A stretch of 64,000 bases of DNA from G963663615 sp963663615 (GCA_963663615.1 OY760517.1:1426001-1490000), one strand, 5' to 3'. Positions 27,626 through 37,159 are shown, numbered from the stretch's first letter. Program-made: numbers and translations. The notes: generated by a model from the letters alone, not told the origin.

Positions 27626-29629
27626 ATGAAATCTAAAATTACTTTAATACTAATACTATTTAGTGTCTCTTTATTCGGTCAGAACTGGATAAAAGTTGAC
27701 AGTTTGTTTACTCCATCGGGAGTTGGAGTTTTCCATTTTACATCACCATGTTTTGCTGATATGAATAACGATGGTTTGCTTGATTTGTTTTTGGGCAACT
27801 CGGATGTTTTTGCCAAATTTTACTTAAATACAGGGGAATCAACTCCGCCAAAATATACTGAAGAAGCATCTGTAATGAACAGTATTTATGCTAACGGAGC
27901 AATGGGTACAAATTCAGACTACCCAGTTGCGGTTGATCTTGATGGTGATGGTGACAAGGATTTGGTTATTAGTGGTTACAACGGAATTCTTTATTACAAG
28001 AATGTTGGTACTGATTTACCTGAATGGGAAAAAGTTGATAAAGTTTTTACTGGTGTAAATGCCGCTATCGGGTCTGATGCCAAACCAGGTTTTGCTGATC
28101 TTGATGATGATGGTGACTTTGATCTGTTTGTAGGTACAGGTGAATCTCTGATGGGTGGACCAGAAGCTGGTATTATACTTTCTTATAGAAATATTGGTAC
28201 TGTTACCGAACCGGAATTTGAACTTGATGAAACTCTTAGCCAAGGTATTCCTGACATTGGTCTTAATGCTTATCCGGTTTTTGCAGATATGAATGCAGAT
28301 GGTAAAGCTGATTTGTTGTTGGGAAGAGACCTAAAAGCCCTTGTTTATTATGAAAATACTGGTACTTCGAAAACACCAGTTTGGACAAATAAATCAAGTG
28401 CATTTGCTTTTGCTGATGATGTAACTTACTGGAAAAATCCTCAGTTGGTTGATATAGATTATGATAATGATTTTGATCTTATATATGGTACTGACGGTGG
28501 TAGATTATATATGTACGAAAACAGAGGTGATTCCACTTCTTTTAACTTTGTTAGAGATGCATCTTATTTTAAGGTAATTAAAAACGGTGGTTCTGGTGCT
28601 ACTTGTTCTTTTGCTGATTTTGATGGTGATGGCGATCAGGATTTTGTTTCAGGTGATTGGTATGGACACTTTAATTATCTTGAAAATATTGGTACCGCAA
28701 GCAGTCCTTCCTTTAAATTAACAAATAATGCGTTTACTAATCTATCAACTGCTTCAAGTTATTCTTCTCCTGTACTTCATGACCTTGATGATGATGGTGA
28801 TCTTGATGTTGTTGCTGGTTGTCTTAACGGTGAGATTGAATGCTGGATAAACAATAATGGTTCATATTCAAAAAATACAACCATGTTTGCCGGTATTGAT
28901 GTTGGCATGAGCAGCTACCCTGATCTTGCTGATTTTGATGGTGACGGTGATATGGACCTTGTTGTTTGTGGTGAAGATGCTGGTACTTTTGCTTATTATG
29001 AAAATGATGGTACTAATACTTTTACAAAAAATACTGAAGTTTTTGCTGGTGTAGATTTCCCTTCAAGAATTGCTGTTTCTGTCGGTGATCCTGATGCAGA
29101 TGGTGATATGGACGTTATTCTGGGTGACTTATGGGGCGAACTTACATATATTGAAAACGTAGGTACTGCTACCGAACCTTCGTTTGAAGAAAATACTGAA
29201 TTATTTGATGGTATTGAAGTTGACCAGGGTTCTAATGCTGATTTTGCCGATCTAAATGGTGATGGTAAACCTGATATGATTATTGCTGAGTATAATGGTT
29301 CATTTACTTACTATATAAATAACTTTGTTGTAACTGATGTTGAAGATACGAAAGAATTGGTTGTAGATAGCTATCAGCTTAAACAAAACTATCCAAACCC
29401 GTTTAACCCGGCAACTACTATTGAATATGCACTACCAGATGCAGGAATGGTAAATATTACAGTATATAATGTATTGGGTGAAAAGGTTGCTACGCTTGTT
29501 AACGAAGAACTTGTTGCAGGTACTTACACTGTAAACTTTGATGCTTCAGAACTTACAAGTGGATTGTATATTTATACTCTTAATACTAGCAAACAAAGCA
29601 TTAGTAAAAAGATGATGCTTTTGAAATAG
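27626..29629 (+). CDS. Secreted FG-GAP/VCBS repeat protein with T9SS sorting domain
   Basis: 667-aa extracellular protein. Signal peptide (MKSKITLILILFSVSLFGQ), then a beta-propeller-like array with about ten Ca-binding DxDxDGDxD-type loops (e.g. DLDGDGDKD, DLDDDGDFD, DFDGDGDMD) spread over ~30-580, as in FG-GAP/VCBS integrin-like repeats. It ends in a T9SS type A sorting domain (NYPNPFNPATTI...KKMMLLK). The ATG at 27626 is chosen because it has a GGAG site 5 bases upstream and begins the signal peptide; the frame is open further upstream to 27578. Probably a surface binding or adhesion protein; the ligand is unknown. Confidence 0.9.
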   Translation: MKSKITLILILFSVSLFGQNWIKVDSLFTPSGVGVFHFTSPCFADMNNDGLLDLFLGNSDVFAKFYLNTGESTPPKYTEEASVMNSIYANGAMGTNSDYPVAVDLDGDGDKDLVISGYNGILYYKNVGTDLPEWEKVDKVFTGVNAAIGSDAKPGFADLDDDGDFDLFVGTGESLMGGPEAGIILSYRNIGTVTEPEFELDETLSQGIPDIGLNAYPVFADMNADGKADLLLGRDLKALVYYENTGTSKTPVWTNKSSAFAFADDVTYWKNPQLVDIDYDNDFDLIYGTDGGRLYMYENRGDSTSFNFVRDASYFKVIKNGGSGATCSFADFDGDGDQDFVSGDWYGHFNYLENIGTASSPSFKLTNNAFTNLSTASSYSSPVLHDLDDDGDLDVVAGCLNGEIECWINNNGSYSKNTTMFAGIDVGMSSYPDLADFDGDGDMDLVVCGEDAGTFAYYENDGTNTFTKNTEVFAGVDFPSRIAVSVGDPDADGDMDVILGDLWGELTYIENVGTATEPSFEENTELFDGIEVDQGSNADFADLNGDGKPDMIIAEYNGSFTYYINNFVVTDVEDTKELVVDSYQLKQNYPNPFNPATTIEYALPDAGMVNITVYNVLGEKVATLVNEELVAGTYTVNFDASELTSGLYIYTLNTSKQSISKKMMLLK

Positions 29630-29663
29630 ATTTAAGTTTTCTGTTAGAAGTTAGTTCTAAAAA

Positions 29664-29699
29664 AACCTGCAGTGTGATATATACATTGCAGGTTTTTTT
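29664..29699 (+). terminator. Terminator after the FG-GAP gene
   Basis: Stem AACCTGCA/TGCAGGTT followed by a T run; a classic Rho-independent terminator 35 bases after the stop. Confidence 0.92.
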
Positions 29700-29779
29700 A
29701 TGCAGATAAATGGTTAGGGCGAAAGTTTATCGTAGTTATATCAGTAGCGAACCAATACTTTATTGTATTGTTTTAATTT

Positions 29780-30256
29780 TTATTCAAAGACTTCAATATC
29801 CTGCATGTATTCATATCCAAAATCTTCCCGTTTTTTAGGATAGTTTCTCTTTTCGATAATTTCACCCAAATTTTCAGTTGGTATGCTTAGCTCGGTTAAG
29901 ATAGAAGACTCTTCATTGAGCTTTTCCATTAAAACTGTTGCCTCTTCGAACATTGAATTATTACACTGAATATATAACATTATTGTATCACTTTGGTCGG
30001 TGGCATGATTAAACATATCAACAATAATAAATGTGTTCTCAAACTCGGGAGAAGGAAAATATAGAATATTGCCATTACCAATCCTTGCGGTAGTATCTCC
30101 ATAATATTTTGCACGGGAATCATCATAATAAGTATCCCATTTATTTATTAAAAAGCCGGGATCAATTTTAATTTTGAAGAGTTTGCAAATATTATAAAAA
30201 TGCTCATGTTCAATATCTTCAATCGGTATAACCAATGAATTAGCCTTAAATTCCAA
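29780..30256 (-). CDS. Hypothetical soluble protein
   Basis: 158 aa, acidic, no signal peptide or membrane segment, not recognised. The sequence has alternating beta-like stretches (e.g. 'NILYFPSPEFENTFIIVD') and an acidic C-terminus. The start is TTG: an in-frame TGA lies directly upstream, and GGAG sits 6 bases before this TTG, so the site is well supported. It follows the lectin gene on the same strand, separated by a hairpin, so it is probably a separate unit or a partial read-through. Confidence 0.65.
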   Translation of the reverse strand: MEFKANSLVIPIEDIEHEHFYNICKLFKIKIDPGFLINKWDTYYDDSRAKYYGDTTARIGNGNILYFPSPEFENTFIIVDMFNHATDQSDTIMLYIQCNNSMFEEATVLMEKLNEESSILTELSIPTENLGEIIEKRNYPKKREDFGYEYMQDIEVFE

Positions 30257-30276
30257 CTCTCACTCCAAAGTTTGTT

Positions 30277-30303
30277 AAAAAGAAGCGGGAGGGGAGTCCC
30301 GCT
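30277..30303 (-). terminator. Terminator after the lectin-like gene
   Basis: Stem AGCGGGA/TCCCGCT (30284-30290 with 30297-30303), with TCTTTTT on the minus strand after the stem. It lies between the lectin-like gene and the TTG-start gene. Confidence 0.8.
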
Positions 30304-30312
30304 ACGCAAAAT

Positions 30313-31242
30313 TTATTCTGCCTCAATTGTAAAAGTTATAACATGTTGTTCACCTGAAAGATCAAGAGTCATTTTTCCATCAGGATATATTTTTGATTTA
30401 CCTCTTGAATTTTCAGGAACATTCCAATCACCGTGCCAGTAAAAACCGTCATTTTTGTAGTTTAACTCATAATCGTATGAATTTTTCCTAGGTTTACCAG
30501 TTTGCATATCAGTACCGGTAGATTCAATGTGCAGTTTTATTTTATCGCCATTTATACTCAACACTTTGGCTGTTCCTTTTGAACCGGAACCAAAAGCCAA
30601 GTCAGATCTGAATTTAAAAATTTTATCTTTGTTTCTGATAAAGAAATCCGGTTTGGAAAGATCGAATGGTTTAAGTGTTTTGGGAATAAATGGTTTCTTT
30701 GTTTCCGTATCGATTAGGTACCAATCCATCCACGGACCTTCATGGTCAGCCCAAATATGAACATTAGAACCATTTTTACTATTTCGGTTATTAAGGCAAA
30801 GAGCCATGCCGCTTGTAGTATAAATTCTGAATTTACCATTGCCAAGATGTTTAAATCTAAATTTCTGCCAGTCGGCATCGTTTTTAGTCCAGGCTGCAAT
30901 ATTTGCACCATTCTTTTTCATGTTTGGTTTACCGCCAGAGATATCCAATCTTACCTTTGTACTCCAACCGGGGCAAATTTCATAGTATCCCTCCTTATCC
31001 GATGGGAACATATAGAACTTTCTATCCTTATCGGTGTCAAGTTCCCAAACCTGAACATTCATTCCTTTTGTTACTTTTTGGGGATGTCCCGGTATATCCC
31101 AGTATCCACCATTATTTTTACCATAATTGAGTGCGGACTGAATATAATATGGTTTTCTTTCAAACAGAATTGAAGCATCCTGTGCAAAAAGTGAGATGGA
31201 AGTTATAATTAACACTAAAAAAGTTAAGGAGATTTTTTTCAT
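30313..31242 (-). CDS. Secreted protein with ricin-type beta-trefoil domain
   Basis: 309 aa. Signal peptide (MKKISLTFLVLIITSISLFA), then a ricin-B-like beta-trefoil (~30-180) with its repeats: 'WDIPG...GMNVQVWE', 'LDISGG...NGANIAAW' and 'LCLNNRNSKNGSNVHIW', each followed by an aromatic/Phe turn. The C-terminal ~120 residues are a separate beta-rich domain with no recognised family. It probably binds carbohydrate outside the cytoplasm. There is no T9SS tail. The neighbours are a hypothetical gene and met genes; no clear functional link. Confidence 0.8.
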   Translation of the reverse strand: MKKISLTFLVLIITSISLFAQDASILFERKPYYIQSALNYGKNNGGYWDIPGHPQKVTKGMNVQVWELDTDKDRKFYMFPSDKEGYYEICPGWSTKVRLDISGGKPNMKKNGANIAAWTKNDADWQKFRFKHLGNGKFRIYTTSGMALCLNNRNSKNGSNVHIWADHEGPWMDWYLIDTETKKPFIPKTLKPFDLSKPDFFIRNKDKIFKFRSDLAFGSGSKGTAKVLSINGDKIKLHIESTGTDMQTGKPRKNSYDYELNYKNDGFYWHGDWNVPENSRGKSKIYPDGKMTLDLSGEQHVITFTIEAE

Positions 31243-31402
31243 TGTTTTACCTTATGTTTTTATTGCCAAATCTGTATTTGCTACATGGATAGTATTGTAC
31301 AAATGATATGCCAAAAATGATAAAAGAATCCAAATATTGAGTAAATAGCATCTGGTTCTTGAGTGAAATTTTTTACTTAACAACTTATAGGCAAGTAAAT
31401 AA

Positions 31403-32518
31403 TTAGCTTAGGTAGGGTTTAATAATAGTTTCCAACTGGTCAAATTCAAGCAGAAAGGCATCGTGACCATAAATTGAGCTAATTTCGTGATATTCGGAAT
31501 TAGGTATCTGCGAAGCTATTTCCTTTTGTTCGGAGGGGGGATAAAGAATATCTGTATCTATTCCAATACATACTGTTCTTGATTTGATACTACCAAGAGC
31601 ATTTTTCACTGAACCTCTTCCAACACCAACGTCATGAGAATCTAACATTTTGCTGATGGTAATGTAGGAATTAGCATCAAATCGTTTCACCAGTTTTTCT
31701 CCCTGGTATTCAAGGTAACTTTCCATGGCAAACTGGTTGCTTGAGTTTTCCTGTCTTTCTCTGGCAAACTTCTTTCCAAATGACTGTGAAGTACGGTAGC
31801 TAAGCATGGCAATTTTTCTTGCTGCGGAAAGACCTTTTACTGGCTGTTTTGAATAATAACCATTCTTAAAGTTGGCATCAGCCTTAATTGCACTTCGTTG
31901 GGCATCGTTTAAACCAATAGCCCAAGGTGAATGAGCTGCAGAGGTTGCAATCGGTATAGCGAGGTCAATCATCTCACTATATTGAATTGCCCACTCCAAT
32001 ACTTGCATACCACCGAGGGAACCCCCGGCAGCTACTTTGATATGTTTTACACCAAGTTGATCCAGCATTTTTTTTTGTAACCGTACAACATCCCGAACTG
32101 AAATAGCAGGGAAGTCGGGTCCCGGAGGGTTAGGAGCCGATTTGTGCATAGAGGCGGGACCCGTACTTCCATAACAACTGCCCAAGATATTTGAGCAGAC
32201 TACAAAATATTTATTAGTATCGAACAATTTATCCGGTCCAATAAGAGCATCCCACCAACCTGGTTTTCCAAGTGTCATTTTGTTATAGGCAGTAAGATAC
32301 TCGTTATTTTCAGGATTATTTAGTTCTTCTTCGGTAATAATACCGGCTGCATGCGCGTTTCCTGTTAGGGCATGACAAATCAATACCACATTATCACCAT
32401 CAGGAGAAAGCTCTCCATAGGTTTGGTAGGAAAGAGTCACGGGGGAAAGTGATTCCCCCGAGTCTAACAGGAATCTGCTATGGCAGAAGAGGTTCGCGTG
32501 TTTTGTATAAGCTTTCAT
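31403..32518 (-). CDS. metX: Homoserine O-acetyltransferase
   Basis: Alpha/beta-hydrolase that acetylates homoserine with acetyl-CoA for methionine synthesis (family also includes the serine and succinyl variants). 371 aa with 'VLICHALTGNAHAAG', 'CSNILGSCYGSTGP', nucleophile Ser167 in AAGGSLGGMQ, Asp in 'IGIDTDILYPP' and His in 'YGHDAFLLE'. The ATG overlaps the stop of metY by one base (TAATG), so both are translated together and share the SAM-I riboswitch upstream of metY. The substrate preference (acetyl or succinyl) is inferred from the paired O-acetylhomoserine enzyme. Confidence 0.93.
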   Translation of the reverse strand: MKAYTKHANLFCHSRFLLDSGESLSPVTLSYQTYGELSPDGDNVVLICHALTGNAHAAGIITEEELNNPENNEYLTAYNKMTLGKPGWWDALIGPDKLFDTNKYFVVCSNILGSCYGSTGPASMHKSAPNPPGPDFPAISVRDVVRLQKKMLDQLGVKHIKVAAGGSLGGMQVLEWAIQYSEMIDLAIPIATSAAHSPWAIGLNDAQRSAIKADANFKNGYYSKQPVKGLSAARKIAMLSYRTSQSFGKKFARERQENSSNQFAMESYLEYQGEKLVKRFDANSYITISKMLDSHDVGVGRGSVKNALGSIKSRTVCIGIDTDILYPPSEQKEIASQIPNSEYHEISSIYGHDAFLLEFDQLETIIKPYLS

Positions 32519-33828
32519 TATGCAGCCTTGGCAGTTGCCAGTGACTGTTCAAAATCATCAATTATATCATCTATATTTTCAATACCAACCGAAACACGAA
32601 TCATATCGTCTGTAACTCCGGCTGATAAACGTTCTTTTTCGCTTAGCTGCTGGTGAGTAGTTGATGCCGGATGAATTACAAGGGTTTTGGCATCACCAAC
32701 ATTTGCAAGCAAGCTGGCAAGTTTAACATTGTTCACAAATCCCTTACCGGCATTAATTCCACCCTTAACACCAAATGATATCATTGAACCGTACAAACCA
32801 TGGTTCAAATATTTTTTTGCGGATTCATGAAATGGGTGACTTTTTAAGCCGGGGTAATTAACCCACTCAACCGCCGGATGACTTTCAAGCCATTGGGCAA
32901 GTTTTAAGGCATTTTGTGAATGGCGTTCAACTCGCAACGAAAGTGTTTCTACACCCTGTAGGAGTAAAAATGAGTTAAACGGACTAATTGCCGGACCTAA
33001 ATCCCTGAGTGCTTCAACACGTGCACGGGTAATAAAGGCAATATTGCCGAATGGAGATTTGTCTCCGAAAAGCTCCCAGAAATTTATGTTATGGTATCCG
33101 GGACTTGGCTCGGTGAAGATGTCAAAATTTCCGTTACCCCAGTCGAATTTACCAGAGTCCACAATAACGCCGCCAATTGATGTGCCATGACCGCCAATCC
33201 ATTTAGTTGCCGAGGAAACAACTATATCAGCACCATGCTTTATTGGAGAAGCCAGATAACCTGCGGCACCGAAAGTATTATCGACAATTAACGGAATTCC
33301 ATATCGTTTAGCCAGTTTCGAAAACTCTTCAATTTCAGGAATATTGAGTCGTGGGTTACCTATTGTTTCAATGTAAATAGCTTTTGTATTTTTATCGATT
33401 TGTTTTTCAAAATCATCCGGACTGTCGCTATCAACCAGTTTTACGCCAATACCAAGTCGTGGAAGTGTAACTTTAAACAGGTTGTATGTACCTCCGTAAA
33501 GGTAGCTTGTAGATACAATATTATCGCCGTTCTGGCAGATGGTTAATAAAGCGAGGGTTTCGGCAGCCTGACCGGAGGCAGTTGCAAGTGCACCAATACC
33601 ACCTTCAAGGGCGGCGATGCGTTTTTCAAATACGTCTGTTGTAGGATTCATGATTCGTGTATATATGTTGCCAAATTCTTTAAGATCGAAAAGATTAGCT
33701 GCGTGCTCAGCATTATCGAAAACATATGAACTGGTTTGGTAAATTGGAACAGCTCGTGAATGAGAATGTTTATCTACTTCATGTCCAGCGTGTAGCTGCA
33801 AGGTTTCGAAACGATATTTGTCGGACAT
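32518..33828 (-). CDS. metY: O-acetylhomoserine sulfhydrylase (aminocarboxypropyltransferase)
   Basis: PLP enzyme making homocysteine (or methionine) from O-acetylhomoserine and sulfide. 436 aa in the Cys/Met-metabolism family. PLP Lys lies in 'SSATKWIGGHGTSIGG'; 'NTFGAAGYLASPIKHGADIV' and the 'HPASTTHQQL' C-terminal motif are typical of the longer MetY class. The ATG at 33828 (MSDKYRF) has GGAG eight bases upstream and is preferred to TTG 33834. First gene of the metY-metX operon, under a SAM-I riboswitch with its own terminator at 33899-33934. Confidence 0.95.
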   Translation of the reverse strand: MSDKYRFETLQLHAGHEVDKHSHSRAVPIYQTSSYVFDNAEHAANLFDLKEFGNIYTRIMNPTTDVFEKRIAALEGGIGALATASGQAAETLALLTICQNGDNIVSTSYLYGGTYNLFKVTLPRLGIGVKLVDSDSPDDFEKQIDKNTKAIYIETIGNPRLNIPEIEEFSKLAKRYGIPLIVDNTFGAAGYLASPIKHGADIVVSSATKWIGGHGTSIGGVIVDSGKFDWGNGNFDIFTEPSPGYHNINFWELFGDKSPFGNIAFITRARVEALRDLGPAISPFNSFLLLQGVETLSLRVERHSQNALKLAQWLESHPAVEWVNYPGLKSHPFHESAKKYLNHGLYGSMISFGVKGGINAGKGFVNNVKLASLLANVGDAKTLVIHPASTTHQQLSEKERLSAGVTDDMIRVSVGIENIDDIIDDFEQSLATAKAA

Positions 33829-33898
33829 ATTCAATACTCCTTTAATTAATGAAAATTGAAAAATGATCCGATTTGGGTAGGTGATGTAGAAAAGGGCA

Positions 33899-33934
33899 AT
33901 AAAAAAGCCTCTCCAGGAAAATCTGAAGAGGCTT
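33899..33934 (-). terminator. Expression-platform terminator of the SAM riboswitch
   Basis: Stem AAGCCTCT/AGAGGCTT (33905-33912 with 33927-33934) followed on the minus strand by TTTTTTATT, located between the aptamer and the metY start. It would fold when SAM is bound, stopping transcription of metY-metX. Confidence 0.9.
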
Positions 33935-33942
33935 AAACCTTG

Positions 33943-34041
33943 TTCTTATCTTTCCCAAAACGGGCAGGATGAAGCACCTTTCCTTATGGAAGGTTGCTAA
34001 GACGTCATTGGGCCTGTTCCCTTAGTCTTTCTTGATAAGTT
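33943..34041 (-). promoter_or_regulatory. SAM-I (S-box) riboswitch
   Basis: On the minus strand: P1 arm CTTATC (34039-34034) pairs with GATAAG (33950-33945). Core motifs AAGAAAGACTAAGGGA, CAGGCCCAATGA, TTAGCAACC, AAGGTGCTTCATCCTGCCC are in the right order for an S-box aptamer. Located directly upstream of the metY terminator. Binding of S-adenosylmethionine is known to turn off such genes. Confidence 0.95.
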
Positions 34042-34239
34042 ATATTCAAAAGAACGAATAGACTTGTTAAATTTGAGTGCCAATATATATAACGAAAATC
34101 ATGTTGTCAAGTAAAAAAGATGTATTGTGCTAAAATATTTATTAATTCTATTTTTTTATTTTACCAGAATGTAATTATAATTAAGTAGAGAAATTAACTA
34201 ATAGCATCTGAAAATTATTTTTAATGGTATCAAATATTT

Positions 34240-35199
34240 TTAATCAGTTTTAATTACAACATTACCTTTTTTATGTCCCTGTTCAACGTATTTGTGTGCT
34301 TCAACAATGTCGTTTAGCGGATAAATTTTATCTATTACTGCCTTGTATTTACCTTGCTCAATAAGGTTATTTACATACTCAAGTTCAAAAATTTTCTTGT
34401 GAGCTTTCCTGATACCAGTTGCTGAAAATCCAGTCCGTTTTGAACTGAATAACATTACAAAAAGTGCACGTAATATAAATGAGGGGTGTGGCACTGTTGT
34501 AAGATATACTCCTCCTGGTGCTAAAATATTGTTACACTTTCCAAACGAACTTTTGCCAACACAATCGAAAATTATATCGTATTCGGTATTACCTTTGGTA
34601 AAGTCATTATTTGTGTAATCTATAACTTTATCTGCTCCCAATGAGGAAACCAATTGTAAATTAGCCGTACTGCAAACTGCCGTTACTTCTGTTTCAAAAT
34701 GTTTGGCAATTTGGATTGCTGATGTACCCACTGCACCGGATGCACCATTAATTAAAACTTTATCACCTTTTTTTATTCTGCCCTGATCTCTCAGGAATGG
34801 CAGGGAAGTGAGCAAACCGTTTGGAATTGCAGCAGCCTCCTCAAATGATATGTTATCTGGCATTTTAACTATGGCTGCATTTTCAGGCAGACAAATATAC
34901 TCGGCATAAGCTCCGAGTTTCATACCCGATGAACCGTAAATTTTATCACCCGGTGTAAAACGTGTAACACTTTTTCCAACGGACTCAACTATTCCAGCTA
35001 TGTACATACCAAGAATGTTGTGCTTTGGCTTAAGTATTCCATTTAACCCGGGCGAATTACGCATCATGGGGTCTTCAATACAAATAGCCCCTGCATTGAG
35101 TTTAATTTTAACCTCATTATCAAGTGGCTCGGGAGCTGGTATGTCAACTAACTGTAATACCTCGGGAGAACCAAATTTTTTATAAGTAACAGCTTTCAA
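34240..35199 (-). CDS. MDR-family NAD(P)-dependent oxidoreductase (quinone reductase-like), copy A
   Basis: 319 aa medium-chain dehydrogenase/reductase without the catalytic-zinc residues. Cofactor motif 'INGASGAVGTSAIQIAKHF' near residue ~155 and 'VNNLIEQGKYKAVIDKIYPL' near the C-terminus, as in quinone oxidoreductase and zeta-crystallin relatives. The start is TTG with AGGA about 11 bases upstream. It is tandem to the next gene (14 bases between), a paralog that diverged considerably, so the pair probably arose by old duplication. Substrate unknown. Confidence 0.88.
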   Translation of the reverse strand: MKAVTYKKFGSPEVLQLVDIPAPEPLDNEVKIKLNAGAICIEDPMMRNSPGLNGILKPKHNILGMYIAGIVESVGKSVTRFTPGDKIYGSSGMKLGAYAEYICLPENAAIVKMPDNISFEEAAAIPNGLLTSLPFLRDQGRIKKGDKVLINGASGAVGTSAIQIAKHFETEVTAVCSTANLQLVSSLGADKVIDYTNNDFTKGNTEYDIIFDCVGKSSFGKCNNILAPGGVYLTTVPHPSFILRALFVMLFSSKRTGFSATGIRKAHKKIFELEYVNNLIEQGKYKAVIDKIYPLNDIVEAHKYVEQGHKKGNVVIKTD

Positions 35200-35213
35200 A
35201 GTCTATTCTTTTC

Positions 35214-36182
35214 CTATACAATTTTAATAACAATTTTACCACTTGGGTGAACTTCTTCCATGTATTTGATTGCTTCGGGTACTTGCTCAAGTGTAAAAGT
35301 TTTGTCAATTACGGGCATTAGTTTTTCTTCCTGTACTACCTGACTTATAAAATTAAGTTTCTCTTTTGAAGCACTCGATAGTATTCCGCTAAATTGCTGA
35401 CCTTTTTTCTTTGAATGAAATGAACCAAACATATTTGCCTGTATCAGTTGCTTCATTGTTCCACCAGAAGCAACGTAACTGCCAGTGGGTGACAAAACCC
35501 TTTTGTAATGCGATAAAGGATGAAATCCGTTTACTGCGTATATTAAATCATACTTTTTAGTACCTTCGGTAAAATCTTCATTTTTATAATCGATTGCAAA
35601 ATCGGCACCAATGGATTTTACAAGTTCAATATTTTTTGTGCTGCATATCGCAGTTACTTCCACTCCAAAATATTTTGCAAGCTGTATGGCAAATGTTCCA
35701 ACCCCACCGGAGGCTCCGTTTATGGCTACGGTTCCTGCATTTTTAATATCACCTTTTTCCAAAGCTGTTAGTGCAGTTACGGCTGCCATTGGTATTGCAG
35801 CTGCTTCCTCAAAGGATAAGCTAATAGGTTTGTGAGCAATGTTTTTGGTTGGGACTGCTACGTATTCTGCATATCCACCAAAATTGTTTCCCGAAAGATC
35901 AACATATACTTCATCTCCCTTGTTAAACTCTGTTACATCTGCTCCAACAGCTTCAACTACTCCGGCAATATCAGCACCGGGGGAATTATATTTTGGTTTG
36001 AATAAACCACTTTCAAATCTAACAGGGAAAGGGTCAGCTCTTAATATGTGCCAATCAGCAGCGTTTACTGATGCGGCGTGTATTTTAATCAGAACTTCAT
36101 TTACTTTTGGTATGGGCTTATCAGTATTACCATATTGGAGGTCATCAGGTGAACCATATTTTTTGAATAGTATAGCTTTCAT
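35214..36182 (-). CDS. MDR-family NAD(P)-dependent oxidoreductase (quinone reductase-like), copy B
   Basis: 322 aa, the upstream paralog of copy A. 'INGASGGVGTFAIQLAKYFG' nucleotide-binding loop (~150) and the N-terminal 'NEVLIKIHAASVNAADWHI' of the zinc-free MDR type. The catalytic tyrosine/zinc set of alcohol dehydrogenases is absent, so reduction of enones or quinones is likely. AAGGGAAAT precedes the ATG. The two genes form a short operon; the divergent small gene at 36333 lies on the other side of a 150-base promoter gap. Confidence 0.88.
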   Translation of the reverse strand: MKAILFKKYGSPDDLQYGNTDKPIPKVNEVLIKIHAASVNAADWHILRADPFPVRFESGLFKPKYNSPGADIAGVVEAVGADVTEFNKGDEVYVDLSGNNFGGYAEYVAVPTKNIAHKPISLSFEEAAAIPMAAVTALTALEKGDIKNAGTVAINGASGGVGTFAIQLAKYFGVEVTAICSTKNIELVKSIGADFAIDYKNEDFTEGTKKYDLIYAVNGFHPLSHYKRVLSPTGSYVASGGTMKQLIQANMFGSFHSKKKGQQFSGILSSASKEKLNFISQVVQEEKLMPVIDKTFTLEQVPEAIKYMEEVHPSGKIVIKIV

Positions 36183-36332
36183 AATTTCCCTTGCACTTAG
36201 TTTAATTCTTTTCGACGAAATAGACTTTTGTTTGTTCAGTAATTATAACACAAAAAGGATAAAAATAATTTTAAAGTGGTTTTGGGTTATAAATGTATTG
36301 ATGTATATTAGTACCAAAATAATGGAGCATAT

Positions 36333-36611
36333 ATGAAAGAAAAACTAATTGTTGAAAGAGTACAGACTGGTATCCGTGTAGAAAAAAGGATGCTAAAGGT
36401 ATTAAAGGCACTTGCAGAATTACTTGATATTACCCTTGGTGATTTGATTGAAGGAATTGTAATACATTCATTTGAGGGTAAGCCACCTTTTACAAATGAA
36501 GAAACCCTTAAAAGCATTAAGGAGTTGATGAATATTTATAAAATGGATTACGATACTTCGGCGGCACATAATTTTACTGAAAAGAAAATTATGGGTGAGG
36601 AGGGAGTTTAA
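36333..36611 (+). CDS. Small conserved protein, possible ribbon-helix-helix fold
   Basis: 92 aa, no signal peptide. 'TGIRVEKRMLKVLKALAEL' plus 'DITLGDLIEGIVIHSFEG' suggests a short beta strand and two helices, the outline of a ribbon-helix-helix protein, but no confirmed family. GGAG lies 5 bases before the ATG. The SRPBCC-like gene begins 3 bases after its stop, so the pair is co-transcribed. I recall such pairs in other FCB genomes, with unknown role. Confidence 0.7.
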   Translation: MKEKLIVERVQTGIRVEKRMLKVLKALAELLDITLGDLIEGIVIHSFEGKPPFTNEETLKSIKELMNIYKMDYDTSAAHNFTEKKIMGEEGV

Positions 36612-36614
36612 ATA

Positions 36615-37100
36615 ATGGAAAGAAAAATTAGCTCTTTAAGAATATCCCGCTCATCAGAAATTATTCTTGAAGGAGGAATAGAAGAAGTTTTTCCGCTCTT
36701 TGGAGCAATAGAAGAGAAGAAATGGGCACATGGGTGGCAACCGGAGGTTATCTATCCACCAGATCAAAACTTTTGCGAAAATATGATATTTAAGACCCAG
36801 CCTTCAGATTTATTTAGTGGTGAGGAGGATAATTATCTTTGGGTAGTTAGCAAGTTTCAACCTGAAAAATATATCGTGTCCTATATTGTGAAATCAGAAG
36901 AGAGGATATGGCTTATTAGCATTAGTTGTAAATCAGGACTTGTTAATTCAACAATTGCAAAGGTTACCTACACTTTTACCGGATTGTCTGAAAAAGGTAA
37001 TGTTATGAACAAAAAACATCTTGAGTATATTTTTGAGGAGGATTTGCAAGATTGGCAGACAGCAATTAATGATTATTTAAGCAAAACTATGAACAAATAA
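36615..37100 (+). CDS. START/SRPBCC-like hydrophobic-ligand-binding protein
   Basis: 161 aa soluble protein. The pattern 'SEIILEGGIEEVFPLFGAIE' followed by 'KKWAHGWQPEVIYPP' and a final long helix (~140-158) is typical of the SRPBCC (Bet v 1/START) fold, which forms a pocket for small hydrophobic molecules. The gene follows the small RHH-like gene at three bases. No enzyme partner nearby indicates a ligand. A terminator lies about 60 bases past the stop. Confidence 0.75.
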   Translation: MERKISSLRISRSSEIILEGGIEEVFPLFGAIEEKKWAHGWQPEVIYPPDQNFCENMIFKTQPSDLFSGEEDNYLWVVSKFQPEKYIVSYIVKSEERIWLISISCKSGLVNSTIAKVTYTFTGLSEKGNVMNKKHLEYIFEEDLQDWQTAINDYLSKTMNK

Positions 37101-37159
37101 ATAATGATTAGAGGGACAGAACATTGGGCTACTCTTCCCTTCAAAGTAAAACTGCATAT

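Noticed and set aside
34240..36182. Recent duplication of the two MDR dehydrogenases
   Set aside because: The two proteins share fold and motifs but are strongly diverged; they are ordinary old paralogs.
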